DNA of 64,000 nt from Brassica napus (GCF_020379485.1 NC_063452.1:25612770-25676769), one strand, 5' to 3'; shown: positions 32,613-43,321, numbered from the stretch's first letter. Numbers and translations: made by a program. The notes: generated by a model not told the origin, from the sequence alone.

Positions 32613-33730
32613 CTTTAAGTGATAGTTAGATAGAACTAAATGTATGATTGTTATTAGGGACGAAGCTTTTTATAATGGGTTCACTAGTATTAAAATTTAA
32701 TATATGGTTTTTGCAAGTTTGAGAAGAAGTTTTGGAAAATATTTTTTTTGTATATTTCACCTATCACGTTGTAGTAGTTATGGATTTAGGGGTTTAACAT
32801 ATAAAATCGAAAAAGGTGGATCAATAACATATTATAAGCAAAACAATAATTGTGTGAAATAAAAAAAATGTATAGCTCATTTAAATTAAAAAAATATAGT
32901 TGCATAATAAAATAAATTGAAGGTTATTTAACCCTCTAAATTGTAAAGGTTGTTTCAGATGCGACCAGTACGTGAGACTTGTTGGTGGTTCGTTCCTGGA
33001 AGTTTTTTCTCATCTTCAAGGTCGTCTAATGCAGAGCTCTCACGGCGGCGAAGGTGGTGACACTCGCATGCTTATATTTCTTGTTCTAGAAGAATAATAC
33101 ACTAAGCCTAGACGGTTACAGTGATTCAGTATCCTCGAAACATAGATCACCTCATCGAGCTGTAACAAAACAGAGTACGACACATTTATCTAGAAATATA
33201 TTTTCAACGTTCTCTTTCAGCAATGAAAGGCGGTTCTCAAGAATGTGTGTGCTCTGCTAAATGCATGAAAGTAGGTATGGATAAAAGGGTTCTTTCACTA
33301 ACACTTGGCATCGTACTAAAGTTTTATCGCTTTGTCGTCTCTACGGATTTGTCGACTTAATGGCGATAGATCAGATTGGTTCCCGTTTTTAACAGAAATG
33401 TATAGACGAATAATGAATCTTTATTGATGCTATGATCATATTGAGAGGATTGATAAATCAACTAATCGAACTTGAAGCTGAAGGTTTATCACGTAAAATT
33501 GTTCGTCGAGAAAAGTATAGATGGTATGAAGTTTTTTTAAAGGAATGTTAGTGTGAACGCATTAAATTCACGGTTTTGCTGAGAAACATTATCTGAGTGA
33601 CACCTAAACGTTTTATTAAATAATTGCTGCAACAAATTATCTAACCAAACACTCCTTAGATTCTACTCACCCCTCCAAAACCTTTCTTGATCCCCTCACG
33701 TGACAGTTCTCCGCGATCCATAGTCCTGCC
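32613..33730. other. Unassigned sequence between CACTA and Helitron
   Basis: Mixed composition. The more GC-balanced part (about 32940-33650) looks like degraded gene sequence (GAGCTCTCACGGCGGCGAAGG) but no frame or domain could be recognised on either strand. Part may be the remainder of the Helitron whose 3' end is at 23475. Confidence 0.45.
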
Positions 33731-34004
33731 CAGGGGCGGATCTACAGTGTAAAGTACGGGGACACGTGCCCCTTACTAAATAATATAAATTATTTTGTTA
33801 GAAGGGACTATGGTGATATCTGTAGGTCAAATGGTAAAGGTGCCCCCTATCAATCCTCGTAGACATGGTTTGATTGTCTTCTTGATTTTTTATATTGTTT
33901 GCATTTTTATTTTGGTTTACATTTCTGACTTTTTGTCCTATCACATTTTCATCGTTTATTGTAGCCATTTAATTGCACTTCACCTAAGTTTACTTTATTA
34001 TTAA
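33731..34004 (+). other. Possible end of a hAT-like element
   Basis: CAGGGGCGGATCTACAGTG (33732-33750), then GGGGACACGTGCCCC (33760-33774) and later GGTGCCCCCTATCAATCC. CAGGGGCGGA is a common terminus of plant hAT elements. No matching right end was found, so this may be a fragment truncated by the Helitron at 34005. Confidence 0.35.
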
Positions 34005-34173
34005 CTAGGGGTATTCCGGCGCTACGCGCCGGGTTCGGACATTGATTTCTCTTTTGAATGCCATTAGTTTCATTTTGTATCCGTTAGTTGTTAGTATAAT
34101 CGAGTTTGAATTATTTGTCTTGCCAATTAAGAATTTAGGATCGTGAACTAATGACTAATTTTATGAGTACATG

Positions 34174-34428
34174 CTAGGCCATTTGCCTCCAGGGTTGATA
34201 GCTTTCCACGGCCATGTCCATACAATAGATCCGTTCTGGCATATGCTTGGTCTCGGGTACTAAGGGAAAACAACCTTTTCTGATGCAGAAAGTGCAGCTG
34301 TTGTTCATTTCAATGGAAGAGCCAATCCTTGGCTTCATATAGCATTTCCTTATCTACGCCCTCTGTGGGATAAGTATTTTGATTCCTCTGACAGGTTCAT
34401 CAAGAGCTGTCAGATTAGAGCATCATAA
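34174..34428 (+). pseudogene. 3' fragment of a galacturonosyltransferase (GAUT) gene
   Basis: The C-terminal end of a GT8 family GAUT protein, closest in my recollection to GAUT11: LGHLPPGLIAFHGHVHTID, PFWHMLGLGY, then TTFSDAESAAVVHFNGRANP and WLHIAFPYLRPLWDKYFDSS, ending IKSCQIRAS and TAA (34426-34428). GAUTs build pectin homogalacturonan in the Golgi; HFNG and the WL-P segment belong to the conserved C-terminal donor-site region. An in-frame TAA at 34261-34263, where the family usually has Gln, disables it. The coding strand is opposite to the Helitron strand. Only the last exon is present, followed by probable captured 3' UTR. Confidence 0.85.
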
Positions 34429-34808
34429 TAACAATCACATATCAAAACTCAATTCTCACGTTGGTTAAAAGGACCTCTTCCAGATCATGTTCTTGCAGTC
34501 TCTCCGTACTTTCAAATTCTGATTGCGAGAAAATAAAGAAACACATTCTATGTATTAATGTTTGAACATCTGCCAAACTCTACTTAAATTTACATGTAAA
34601 TAGATAACATTGCGCCAAGTAATTGGTGTTAACAATGTCATATCATTATCATTGTTCAGTAGATAACAGTTGTTCATACGACCATAACATGATAAAACAA
34701 AAGCAATGATAAGACTGAGAAAGCCGAGAAAGAAGAGAGCAAAACAAATGGACTTTCTTTTTTTTCAGCATAAGCAAGAAGCAAACCAGTTGATGATTTT
34801 TTTCCCAG
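34429..34808. other. Captured 3' flanks inside the Helitron
   Basis: Sequence after the GAUT stop, and downstream (on the minus strand) of the next fragment. No gene recognised. Confidence 0.45.
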
Positions 34809-35045
34809 TTAAGCAACTGGTGGACGAAGGACATGGTTCTGAGAGGTATCGACTGAAGTAGGAGGCATGAACTGCCACATGGCAACTCATGGGTAAAAAA
34901 AAATATTCATATATAAATCGGGAAAATGTAATTGTTTAGAGGGTTAGTATAAAACAATGTTGCTTACGTTTTCATCGATGAGCAACATGTCAACACTCAT
35001 CAGTTTCTTGCCTTTGTTGATGTTTCTGGCCTCCCAAAACCTTAA
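34809..35045 (-). pseudogene. Last two exons of an unidentified gene (minus strand)
   Basis: On the minus strand, a segment ending KKLMSVDMLLIDEN stops at a GT donor (exon end 34968). After a 96-bp intron it continues in phase at 34871 with FMPPTSVDTSQNHVLRPPVA and TAA (34811-34809). The upstream limit is uncertain: an AG near 35045 could be an acceptor. The splice sites, phase and codon quality argue for a real gene fragment captured by the Helitron, but I do not recognise the family. Confidence 0.45.
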
Positions 35046-35048
35046 TAG

Positions 35049-35390
35049 ACAGAAGTGGAAAACAGAGAGGTATTTATTGATTGCTTCATGTGGGCAGAGT
35101 GGATTAATAACGAAAAACTCACAGTATAGAAATATAATCTCTTCGCGCGGGGTGTTTGATTTTGTAAAGTATAGTGATCGAAATTTGTATTTATATTATT
35201 GTGGTTTGTAATAAATGTATTCTTAAACATTTGGTCTGACAATCAACCTTCTAATTATTTCATTCTAATATCGAAGTGTTCATTCGGTTAATAGTTATAA
35301 ACCACAATTGTCTGCTGGATTAATTTTTATCCACTTAAAAAATTAATGTTTTTTTATAATAGAAATAATTTTTTTATTTAGATTTATTCT
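35049..35390. other. Non-coding Helitron interior
   Basis: AT-rich; nothing recognised. Confidence 0.45.
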
Positions 35391-35519
35391 TTCGAAATTT
35401 TAGTATCTAGAAGAAAGGTAGTGATTGATGGTCGGGGAACCTTGGTGTTTGCCATAAGGGTGATCATCGAGTCGTCGAACTCACTGTCAACATAGGGCCA
35501 GTTAATCCGTCGTTGACCA

Positions 35520-35880
35520 AAGTGCAGTCTTTAGTAATCTTTGATAGGCTTACACGTCCATTTGCTGATAGCTCATACGCAAAAAAATGATATCACTATT
35601 AAACGTGTCCGTTCGCTGATAGTTATATCGGATTCTCATATTCTCATCAACATGATAAAAGCTAAGGAATCACGCCCCGGACTGTTTGGCATTTTGTTTG
35701 ATATCTATCATTTTAGTTTATCCTTTGATGTAATGTCCTGTCACTTTATGCCTCATCTATGTAATGATGTTGCTGATAAAGTGGCTACATCAGCTCTTAC
35801 ATCTTTAAACTCATCCTCCGTAGATGGAGAGTAACTCTGTTTTTGTTTGTAATGAAATGAATCGTAGTTTGCCCAAAAAA
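35520..35880 (+). pseudogene. LINE RNase H remnant
   Basis: The open frame from about 35590 to TAA at 35832-35834 reads VISDSHILINMIKAKES, LFGILFDIYHFSLSFDVMS and CNDVADKVATSALTSLNSSS, the C-terminal RNase H (RVT_3) of plant L1-like elements with the conserved SDS and NDVADKVA positions. It ends with a short run of A (35875-35880). The 5' part (about 35520-35590) is in other frames. No target duplication was identified. Confidence 0.75.
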
Positions 35881-36495
35881 GGTAATGCTCGCCTTTATCA
35901 ATCTTAAAAGTAGCATCAGAACTTTCCCATAATTTGTTTTCATTTATCAAATCTAAAGTCCTTAAACTGAGAGAGCCTCTGTCTGTCCAGTCCTCTTCTG
36001 GCTAACATTGGCACACAAACCAACATACAAACGATTTTGGTTAGAGGAAACCAATTCACTGTTCCATTACCAGATTCAATATCCATCGTTCTTCGGTTAA
36101 ATTACCTCTAACGCGACATTAGTACTATACCATTAGGATCGTTAATCTCAAGCTCATCGCTTATCTAACACCGTAAAGCCTAATAGATTTTTTTTTGTAC
36201 CCTTCCTTACAGTTTCTGTGAACGATAAGGAAAACGTATACTACAACGAACAAATGATGAGTGTACCAAAAGAAATTAAAGGTGGCTAGTTTCTTTAGTG
36301 TCATTCTAAGCTCTTAGCTTCCCTGTTGGCTGTTGCTTTCTTAAGATTGTTGGGTGCTAGAGGTTTCCAAGAAGATTCGTTGGTGTGTCGTTTTTTGTAT
36401 GTCAGGAGCATTAATCAATGTTTGATATTTCTTGGCAGTTGGGAGAACTGTAGCTGCTTTTGATTTATCTACAAAACATATAAAACATAACTTTA
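35881..36495. other. Unassigned Helitron interior
   Basis: Mixed composition, with pieces that look like degraded gene sequence (for example GAGAGAGCCTCTGTCTGTCC). No frame or domain recognised. Confidence 0.4.
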
Positions 36496-36509
36496 GTTTC
36501 CAATTGTCT

Positions 36510-36528
36510 GTTGCTCAAAAAAAAAAAG
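36510..36528 (+). mobile_element. Tail-only LINE insertion (19 bp) with 14-bp target duplication
   Basis: The string GTTGCTC plus eleven A and G is flanked by perfect 14-bp repeats GTTTCCAATTGTCT (36496-36509 and 36529-36542). The layout (target duplication, a few 3' bases, poly-A, target duplication) is that of an extreme 5'-truncated LINE. Confidence 0.7.
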
Positions 36529-36706
36529 GTTTCCAATTGTCTTTCTCTTTTAAACCCAAATGCATGAGGTGAGAAGTTGCCGATTCTTTTGTGCTTATGG
36601 TGCAATACATAGGAAAATGAGATAAATATCAGAGGGTGCGAAAATAACAAACGATTGTGTTAACCAAGCTTTTCAATAAGTGTAGTTTATCTCAATTTAT
36701 ACGAAA

Positions 36707-37544
36707 CAGAGCATCTCCAACCTATTACTGCATTTTTTACTCCAAAATTGTACAACATTAAAATGGAGTTAAGTTTTACTCTAATGTATTACTTAATTTT
36801 TACTCCAAAAGAGAATATTCTAAAAGAAGTCTACTTTTATTTAATTAATAATTATTAGTAATACTTTCTATTTACAAAAAATTACAAATTAACCCCAACT
36901 ATTTATGTTTAGAAAATCTCCATAAAAATATAATTTATTTAAATTAAAAATTTATTATTAAAAAGTACAATAATCATAAATATATATAAGACATCATATT
37001 TTGATTCTCTAGTGAACATAGAATATTTTTCCACAAATGGTCAACTAATACATTTTATAATGAATAATGAGTTTTTTTATCTTTCACTTTCCTAAATTAT
37101 TTTGTCATTTATTTTAACCCTGGTTTCTTATATAAACAAAATATACAAAGAACAAAACGTCCAAATGGGGCCTAAGAAAATTATTTAATCATTTATTTTA
37201 TACTTTTATATTTAGTTTTGTTTTTTTATTAGTTTATGCTTCATTATTTAAAATTATTAAATATTCTCTTATGGAAATCATATATTCGTGTTATTATATT
37301 ATTTTTAAATATTAAAGTATTCAATAAAAGAGGTAAAGGTATGGAATAAAAATATTTATGATTTAAAGACTATTCTATAAATTAAAAAGTTCAACTCCAA
37401 AATAGAGTAATGAATAATATTACTCCATAAATAGAGTAATCCTAGCTATTACTCCAGTTTGGAGTTGAGAATAGAGTGGGATTGGAGCATATTTTACTCT
37501 AAAATAATGTTAAAAGAAAATGAAATAGCGTGAGAAATGCTCTG
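36707..37544. mobile_element. AT-rich MITE-like element
   Basis: The left end CAGAGCATCTCCAACC and right end GAGAAATGCTCTG form a short imperfect inverted repeat. GGATTGGAGCAT at about 37478 is a further inverted match of the left end. The interior has repeated TTTTACTCCAAAA / ACTCCAAAATAGAGTAA phrases typical of the abundant GAGCATCTCCAACC elements of Brassicaceae. Target duplication not clear, so the exact ends are uncertain. Confidence 0.5.
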
Positions 37545-39150
37545 ACTAATCGTTATTGCTATAAAAAATTATTTGCATGAGAAAGGTGCTAGAAAATTGC
37601 TAACCGTAACGTCAATGAGATATCCTTTTGTCTTTTCCTATTAAAAATGAAGTTCTAACACATCTATGTCAATAACACTTTTCACATTTGCATAATATAA
37701 ACAATGGAATCAGAGTTGTGCCAATAGTGTATTTGAAAAATGTATCCGTCTTAGACTCCCAAATAATATTATTTTCTTTAGGATTTCAAAATTTTAAATA
37801 ATTCCTCCAAGGACCGACCGGATCAGCCGATAGAATTTATAAAAAAAAAGAAATTAAAATAATTTCTATTTTAGCTGCTGAACTTATTTTCTAAAAGGAC
37901 ACTTTTCATGATATTCGATTAACTCACTTTCTGAATTTATGTTTTTTTCTTATATGACATAATATAGCATATTTACGTAATAAACTTATTTTTGTAAATG
38001 TTAAACTTGTGTTTTTGATGAAGGTGATATATCATATTAGGAAATTGTTTTCATTATAGTTGTATTTACGTTTATTTTTAAAACTTACCTTAGGTCCCTA
38101 AAACCCTTCGCACGCCGCTGAATGGAATTTGTTAGTTGAGTGAATGAAATATGGTTCAAAAAAATACATAACTAAATATTCGTACAAAGTGAGACACCTA
38201 GTAATATTGTAATTCTAACTGACAATAGTGTAATCCAATGTACTATAGAGATTATAACACATTATATAATGTTCTAAACTTTTATTTTTAATTACAGAAA
38301 ACAGATTATCTAAGAATTGGTATTCAAACATTCTGTTGGCATTGTATCCGCAAAATAAACTTGTGGAATTTAGCTTTAAGTTATGGTTTAGATTTAGACC
38401 ATGTGTGTTTCTTCGTAACCGAATAGTTAATTATTTGTTTTTGTTGGATATTACTTAGTTAAGCATGTTTTATTATATCTGTATATGTAGTGTCGTGGGC
38501 TTGCATGCATTTTGGGGATTATGTGAATACAACAAAGAAATAAAATTAGTATATTATTCTTCTGTCCATAAGCAATACAAATATCTAGCTGTATTTACGT
38601 CTTGTTTTTATGTATATCATTATTATATACTTCACTTAATGAGTTTATCATAAAAAGAATTTGTTATCTCAGTGTATCTATATTTTCATAAAGAAGAGTT
38701 CAACGTTCCTTGACTTATAAAATACTGATAGTCTTTAGGATACAAATCATTGCTTTGTTGTGTCCATATCCACTGTAAGCAGTCTGGAAAATGATTTTTT
38801 TAAGTTGTAGTGGGTGCATATTTGATTGAATGTATGAATTCGGTGGTGTGTAAATTGCTGCAAACTTACTCCATGCGGCTAACATATCAATTGATTATTG
38901 ATGAACCAAGTGTTATTAACTGAAATGAATTCGATTTGTATTTATATCTTATAACGTAGTACTGTGATTGATAGTTTTCTAATGACTTTGGTAGAAGAAT
39001 ATGCAGAGAAGAAGATTAAAGAAGAATTGTAGTCTGGAAAGAATAATATATCCAAAAACACATTGACCAAATCCTTGTGAACACGTTTGCTGTTAAGACT
39101 CTTTTTGTATTAAGACAGGTCAAATCTTTTAATGTATACAGTTTCGGAGA
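37545..39150. other. Non-coding Helitron interior
   Basis: AT-rich, with no coding region recognised. Confidence 0.45.
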
Positions 39151-39159
39151 AGCAAACAC

Positions 39160-40262
39160 ATCAAAATCTAGCTTCCTAATTTGTCAACTTACTGCAGATC
39201 TCTGTTTTTTTAGCTAGCCTCTTTTGTGTCCTCTCTATCGCAGTAGACGTACAACTGCAGCTGATACAAATCTAGTTCTCTCTTCAAAAGATCAGGCTGT
39301 CAACGTGCTAAAGTATGATGAAATTGAAATCTCCGTTCTTGAGACAGCCTTCATACTTTGAACAGGAAGAGGACTGGAGATGACAAAGAAATATATACCT
39401 GAGACTTCTTCCTCTACTATAGAGTTAGAAATGAGATATGGAATGTGTTCTGTTTTGACTAATCCTACACCACAAATATAAGAACTATTAAAACAATGCA
39501 TCAAGTTAAATTTTTGTTGCAAAAGTATTCAGAAAAAGTGGAATTGTAAGTGCCTCACTCTATATGACTTGCTGTTTTTCTCAGGAACAAAAAAACTGCC
39601 TTGATATTGTTGTAGCAGAATGCTTCAATGGCAGCTATTTGGTGCAAAAGATGTCTCATATTGTCTCGTGCAGTACTGCAGAACCCAAGAAGTGGAACAA
39701 AGCTCCGGTGTTTTATCGAGATTGAAATCTTGAACTTACCAAGTGTTAACCAAGAAGATATTTCCATGAGTTGTATGTGATCTCTACGATCTTGTCACTG
39801 TGATCACTCTTGAGCCCTATCAAGACTTAACAGCATGAGATGATCATGGAGTTGATCTTAGCACATGTATCATTATCGAGTTTCAACGAAGCTGACAGGA
39901 AAAGGGTAAATTTTCAACAAAACAACAAATAATATTTGATCTGAATCTGTAAATTAAAAGGAATTAGTTAACTCACTATCAATGGAATTAAGAAGGCTGG
40001 CGTTTGCATCATCAAAACCATCAAGAGAGGATGATACAGCTGACAAGAACTGAGAAGGTAGGTTATCATTGGCATATGCCTCTTCTGTTTAAGATATTGA
40101 AGCAACTTGAAAAAGATGAAATAAAAAGAACTGATTTGTATATGTAGAAATCATACCTAACGATTGAGTAAACAGAAGCCACATCGTTTCGTTCTAGACT
40201 GACAAGTGATTCTTGAGCTTTCCTCCATTGATGTGCATTCATTTCTTCCTTCTCCAAGCCAC
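39160..40262 (-). pseudogene. Fragments of an unidentified multi-exon gene (minus strand)
   Basis: On the minus strand, an exon-like stretch (about 40262-40157) reads SGLEKEEMNAHQWRKAQESL then VSLERNDVASVYSIVR up to a GT donor. A second (40084-39977) flanked by AG and GT reads EEAYANDNLPSQFLSAVSSS then LDGFDDANASLLNSI. A third near 39900 reads LSASLKLDNDTCAKINSM. The phase between the first two is not consistent with the simplest splice, so a frameshift is likely. The sequence looks like a soluble helical protein of host origin, captured by the Helitron. I do not recognise the family. The left part (39160-39770) is less certain. Confidence 0.4.
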
Positions 40263-40656
40263 TAAAATCAAGTTTTCACAACAATCTCACCCCGTATATT
40301 TATACTCAGAGCGTTTGAGAACGAAGTAATTAGCCATTGAAGATCATGTAGTGGGTGTCATTGATTGATTGCTAATTTGCAAACGTTTGGCATGCGAATC
40401 AACAGAGAGGGGAAGAGAGGCGATTGGATTACACAGGAAACAGTGACGGCTAACTTTAGGGTATGTTTAATGAGACTAAACTCTAATGGGTCAGTGCCTA
40501 AAACCAAATATTGTGTAGGGCCCATTGCAAGATTTAAAAGAAACGAAAGTAGCGTCTTTTGTTCGGATAGAGAAACGCCACGTGTCAAAATTTGCCCTCT
40601 TCTCTCTGCTGACATGGAAGGCTGTGCTTAGAGCACAAACCTACTTTATACATAAA
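40263..40656. other. Helitron 5' region (minus strand)
   Basis: Contains GCCACGTGTCAAAATTTGCC and CTGCTGACATGGAAGG, the type of 5' subterminal sequence seen in Brassicaceae Helitrons. No gene. Confidence 0.45.
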
Positions 40657-40658
40657 GA

Positions 40659-41186
40659 TAACTTAATTTTGTTTCTATTAACATACTTGTTTCTTTGACT
40701 TATATATTTGACTTTCCCTATTTCTTTTATTCTATTTTCATTTATAGACATCATTTAAAAAAATATATTATTTATATTAAAATAGTAAACAATTCATTTA
40801 CTTTGTGAATAATATTTTAGAATATTTATTTATGATATAGTGACAGGTATTGTAATACATATGTAAAATTAAATAATACATTATATATGTATGTATGTTT
40901 AACTAGTTTTGATTTGAAAATTTTATAATTTTGATTAATAAAATTTTTAGAATATTTTAAAAAATGTTAAAATTTTTATAAAACCTTTTATGAGTTGTAC
41001 AAAATTACTATATATATTATTTAATTTTCAAATAATAATATTTTATTAACAGTTTTAATATCTATTAATATTTTATAAAAATAATAAATAATTTTTTTTA
41101 TTAATAATTTAATATTATAAAATATATTTATTGTGTGCCCCCATCAAATAATTTTTCTGGATCCGGCGGTGGTCCTGCCAGAGACC
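40659..41186. other. AT-rich non-coding sequence
   Basis: Very AT-rich up to about 41130, followed by a short G/C-balanced leader (CCGGCGGTGGTCCTGCC) that looks like the 5' part of the RNP fragment. Confidence 0.5.
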
Positions 41187-41637
41187 ATGGCTGTTAAATT
41201 AGAAGAAGAGAAGGAAGATACAGTTGCTGATGTCAACCCTCCTGCGACCATTAACACTGAGATCTGTTTTGGGAATTTGCCTTACAATTTTGACAGTGCA
41301 AGACTTGCTCAAATCATCCAAGACTTTGCCAACGCTGAGCTCGTCAAGGTTCTTTACAATAGAGACACATGAAAGAGTCGTGGGTTCGCCTTTTTAACAA
41401 TGAGCAACGTCGTAGACTGCAATGTCATCATTGAGAACCTCGATGGAACTGCAAGTAAAAATTAAAAAAAAGTGTGAAGCTTTACAAACATAAAGTAAAC
41501 GTTTCAACTGTTTCTTAGTCAGGAGTATATTGGTAGGACTTCGAAGGTGAGCTTTACAGAGAAACCAAAACCAAACAAAGAGCCTCTGTATCTTGAAACA
41601 GAGTATAAGCTGTTTGTTGGTAAATTGTCGTGGACAG
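41187..41637 (+). pseudogene. Chloroplast ribonucleoprotein (cpRNP, RRM) gene fragment
   Basis: Two exons (41187-41450 and 41523-41637) resemble the 29-kDa cpRNP family (two RRM domains, chloroplast RNA processing; closest in my recollection to the Arabidopsis CP29-like gene on chromosome 1). RRM1 has RNP2 ICFGNLPYNF, then LAQIIQDFANAELVKVLYN, a TGA (41370-41372) where Gly is usual, and RNP1 KSRGFAFLTM. Exon 2 reads EYIGRTSKVSF, KPKPNKEPLYLETEYKLFVG and KLSWTV, then loses similarity inside RRM2. The intron has GCAAGT where GTAAGT is expected. Transit peptide and most of RRM2 are missing. Retention of the intron shows a DNA-level duplication, not a retrocopy. Confidence 0.85.
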
Positions 41638-41818
41638 TCATTACTTACAGTAGTCTTCTCAATGGTTACAACTATCTTTCTTGTCTGGTCTTTTATATTT
41701 CTCTCAAAATATTTTTATGGAAAAGGGTATATTACGGGTCGTTATTTGAATGAAACTTGTTTCTCGAGCTAAGAGCTTGCCTCCAAGATAGCATAATAGC
41801 ACACATAACATAATGCAG

Positions 41819-41842
41819 TAGTAATTCGTCAAAAAAAAAAAA
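41819..41842 (+). mobile_element. Tail-only LINE insertion (24 bp) with 12-bp target duplication
   Basis: TAGTAATTCGTC plus twelve A lies between AACATAATGCAG (41807-41818) and AACATAATCCAG (41843-41854), 11 of 12 identical. Same architecture as 36510-36528. The exact split between A-tail and duplication is ambiguous. Confidence 0.6.
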
Positions 41843-41983
41843 AACATAATCCAGCAATGGTTGATGGCATGGAACATGCAGTCCCCATATTTATGCTTGA
41901 TATACCATGGATTTGACTCATTTTCACCCATGGTATATAAGTATTTTATTATCTATATACTATATATTCTATCCTATTAGGTA

Positions 41984-43242
41984 TGTTTTCAGGTTCAGAA
42001 GTATCTTGGAGTAAAGTGATGATTATGGAGCATTTAAGAGTTTAAAAGAGATTTTATCCGAGCTGACCATAAGAAGTCGATACGAAGAAGACACAATCGA
42101 TCGATGCACATCCAGTGTCGTCGAACGATACAGAAGAGAAGCCTCGACGATTGAAGATTAGATCAATCGATGTACATCTTGTACCATCGCTCGATGTCGA
42201 GACGCGGAAGCACGATTTGGTTCCAGCCGACTTTAAATCCAAGACTTTACCAAATTACAAGATTACCCCTGACGAGTTTTTAATCTAATAGATATATACT
42301 TGCCTAAGTGTTAGGAGGCAAGAGAGTTTTTGGCCACCTTTGTATTCTTTTTTTCAGCAGAGAGTTTTAAGAGAGAAGATCATAGAGAGATTTGTGATTG
42401 AAACTTCATTGATTCATCTATTCTATTCTATGCAGTTTTTATTTATATTTTGTGTCATGAATTGCTTAGCTATGTCTGAGTAATTTTTCCTGTTAGATCA
42501 GGGTTCAAATAAGTTAGAGGAATTAGCCCCAACTATAGATTTCTAAGTTGTGGTATTCATTGATTGATTATTCCTAATTCTTGTTCTAGATTAACTAACT
42601 AGAATATTGAACCTAGGAATCTGCATGAGTCAAGCATCCTTGACCATCCAGTCCTGAAACTAATCTGTCATACTAGACAACTGGAAAAAGGCTACCGCTA
42701 AACTAGAAAGCTAGTGAGCATTATCAACTTACGCCTAAGGCTTAACTAAAGGCATCGATCGATATCGTCTTCTGACAATCGATCAATATTTGTGAATGTG
42801 TATCGATCGATATCTCTATAGGACCATCGATCAAAACTTTCTTGTGATCAATAAATGACAGTTGACATTCAAGATCTAGTTAGTTAACTAGTGAAACATT
42901 GCCATCGCTGATCACTGTGTCTAAGGGGTTGAGGTCTAATATATCATGCATGCAACTGATAGACATCTATAGGATTATAATCTCCAACACCTGAATAGAA
43001 ACCCTGCATCTAATACATTTCCAATAAGTTACACCCCCAATCATCTTGTTAGTCGAGCAATAGACTTGTTCAATTAGGATTGCTATTTACATTTAAACCA
43101 TAAAACAACAAACACTTAGAATTAATAAATTACTAGATTTAATAGGTTCACTAGGTCCTTGTGGATTCGATCACTAAGTAATACAAATGAACCTTTTATT
43201 TAAGGGAGTAATTCACTCTTTTAGGTAATTTGAGTGGTATTA
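41984..43242 (+). repeat. 5' LTR of a plus-strand Athila-like retrotransposon
   Basis: Proposed from TG at 41984 (TGTTTTCAGGTTCAG) to TATTA at 43242, where related elements end TATCA; the PBS follows 4 bases later. The LTR contains ATCGATCGATG repeats, GAGGCAAGAGAG and a polyadenylation-type region. The left boundary is inferred from the TG start and is not proven because the 3' LTR was not found in the window. Confidence 0.55.
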
Positions 43243-43246
43243 AATT

Positions 43247-43264
43247 TGGTGCCGTTGCCGGGGA
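43247..43264 (+). promoter_or_regulatory. Primer binding site, tRNA-Asp type
   Basis: TGGTGCCGTTGCCGGGGA complements the 3' end of plant tRNA-Asp including CCA, with one mismatch at the discriminator position. Four bases after the LTR end. Athila elements use tRNA-Asp. Confidence 0.85.
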
Positions 43265-43321
43265 TCGAACCCGGGTCACCCGCGTGACAAGCGGGAATAC
43301 TTACCACTATACTAAAACGAC
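43250..43321 (-). tRNA. tRNA-Asp (GTC) sequence embedded at a retrotransposon PBS
   Basis: On the minus strand all 72 bases fold as tRNA-Asp: A-box-like TAGTATAGTGG, anticodon arm CCCGC-TTGTCAC-GCGGG with anticodon GTC, and T arm with GGTTCGATCC (B box). It differs from the plant tRNA-Asp I remember at three sites: G7 to T (breaking one acceptor pair), C32 to T, and the discriminator. It is followed by CCA (43249-43247), which is not encoded by nuclear tRNA genes, showing that it is fused to the PBS. Promoter boxes are intact, so transcription is conceivable, but the mismatched acceptor stem makes function doubtful. Confidence 0.8.

Larger units (their letters stand above)
34005..40658 (-). 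mobile_element. Minus-strand Helitron, about 6.65 kb, with captured gene fragments
   Basis: On the minus strand the 3' end is a perfect hairpin CCGGCGC-GTA-GCGCCGG (plus coordinates 34016-34032), 7 bases, then CTAG (34008-34005) and host T (plus A at 34004). The proposed 5' end is TCTTTATGTATAAAGTAGG starting at 40658 (minus), preceded by host A (plus T at 40659), as in Arabidopsis Helitrons. The element contains a GAUT 3' fragment, exon fragments on the minus strand, a LINE remnant, a micro-insertion and a MITE. The 3' end is secure; the 5' end is a pattern match. Confidence 0.75.

Noticed and set aside
23475..34004. Helitron with 3' end 23475 and 5' end just before 34005
   Set aside because: No convincing TC start (minus strand) was found between 32613 and 34004, so only the terminus is annotated.
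36707..37544. Tourist-type MITE with TWA target duplication
   Set aside because: No 3-bp duplication fits at either candidate end, so superfamily was left open.
43247..43321. Ordinary nuclear tRNA-Asp gene
   Set aside because: The CCA end is present in the DNA and the sequence is exactly at the LTR-PBS position, so it is part of the retrotransposon; I list it as tRNA-like but not as an independent gene.
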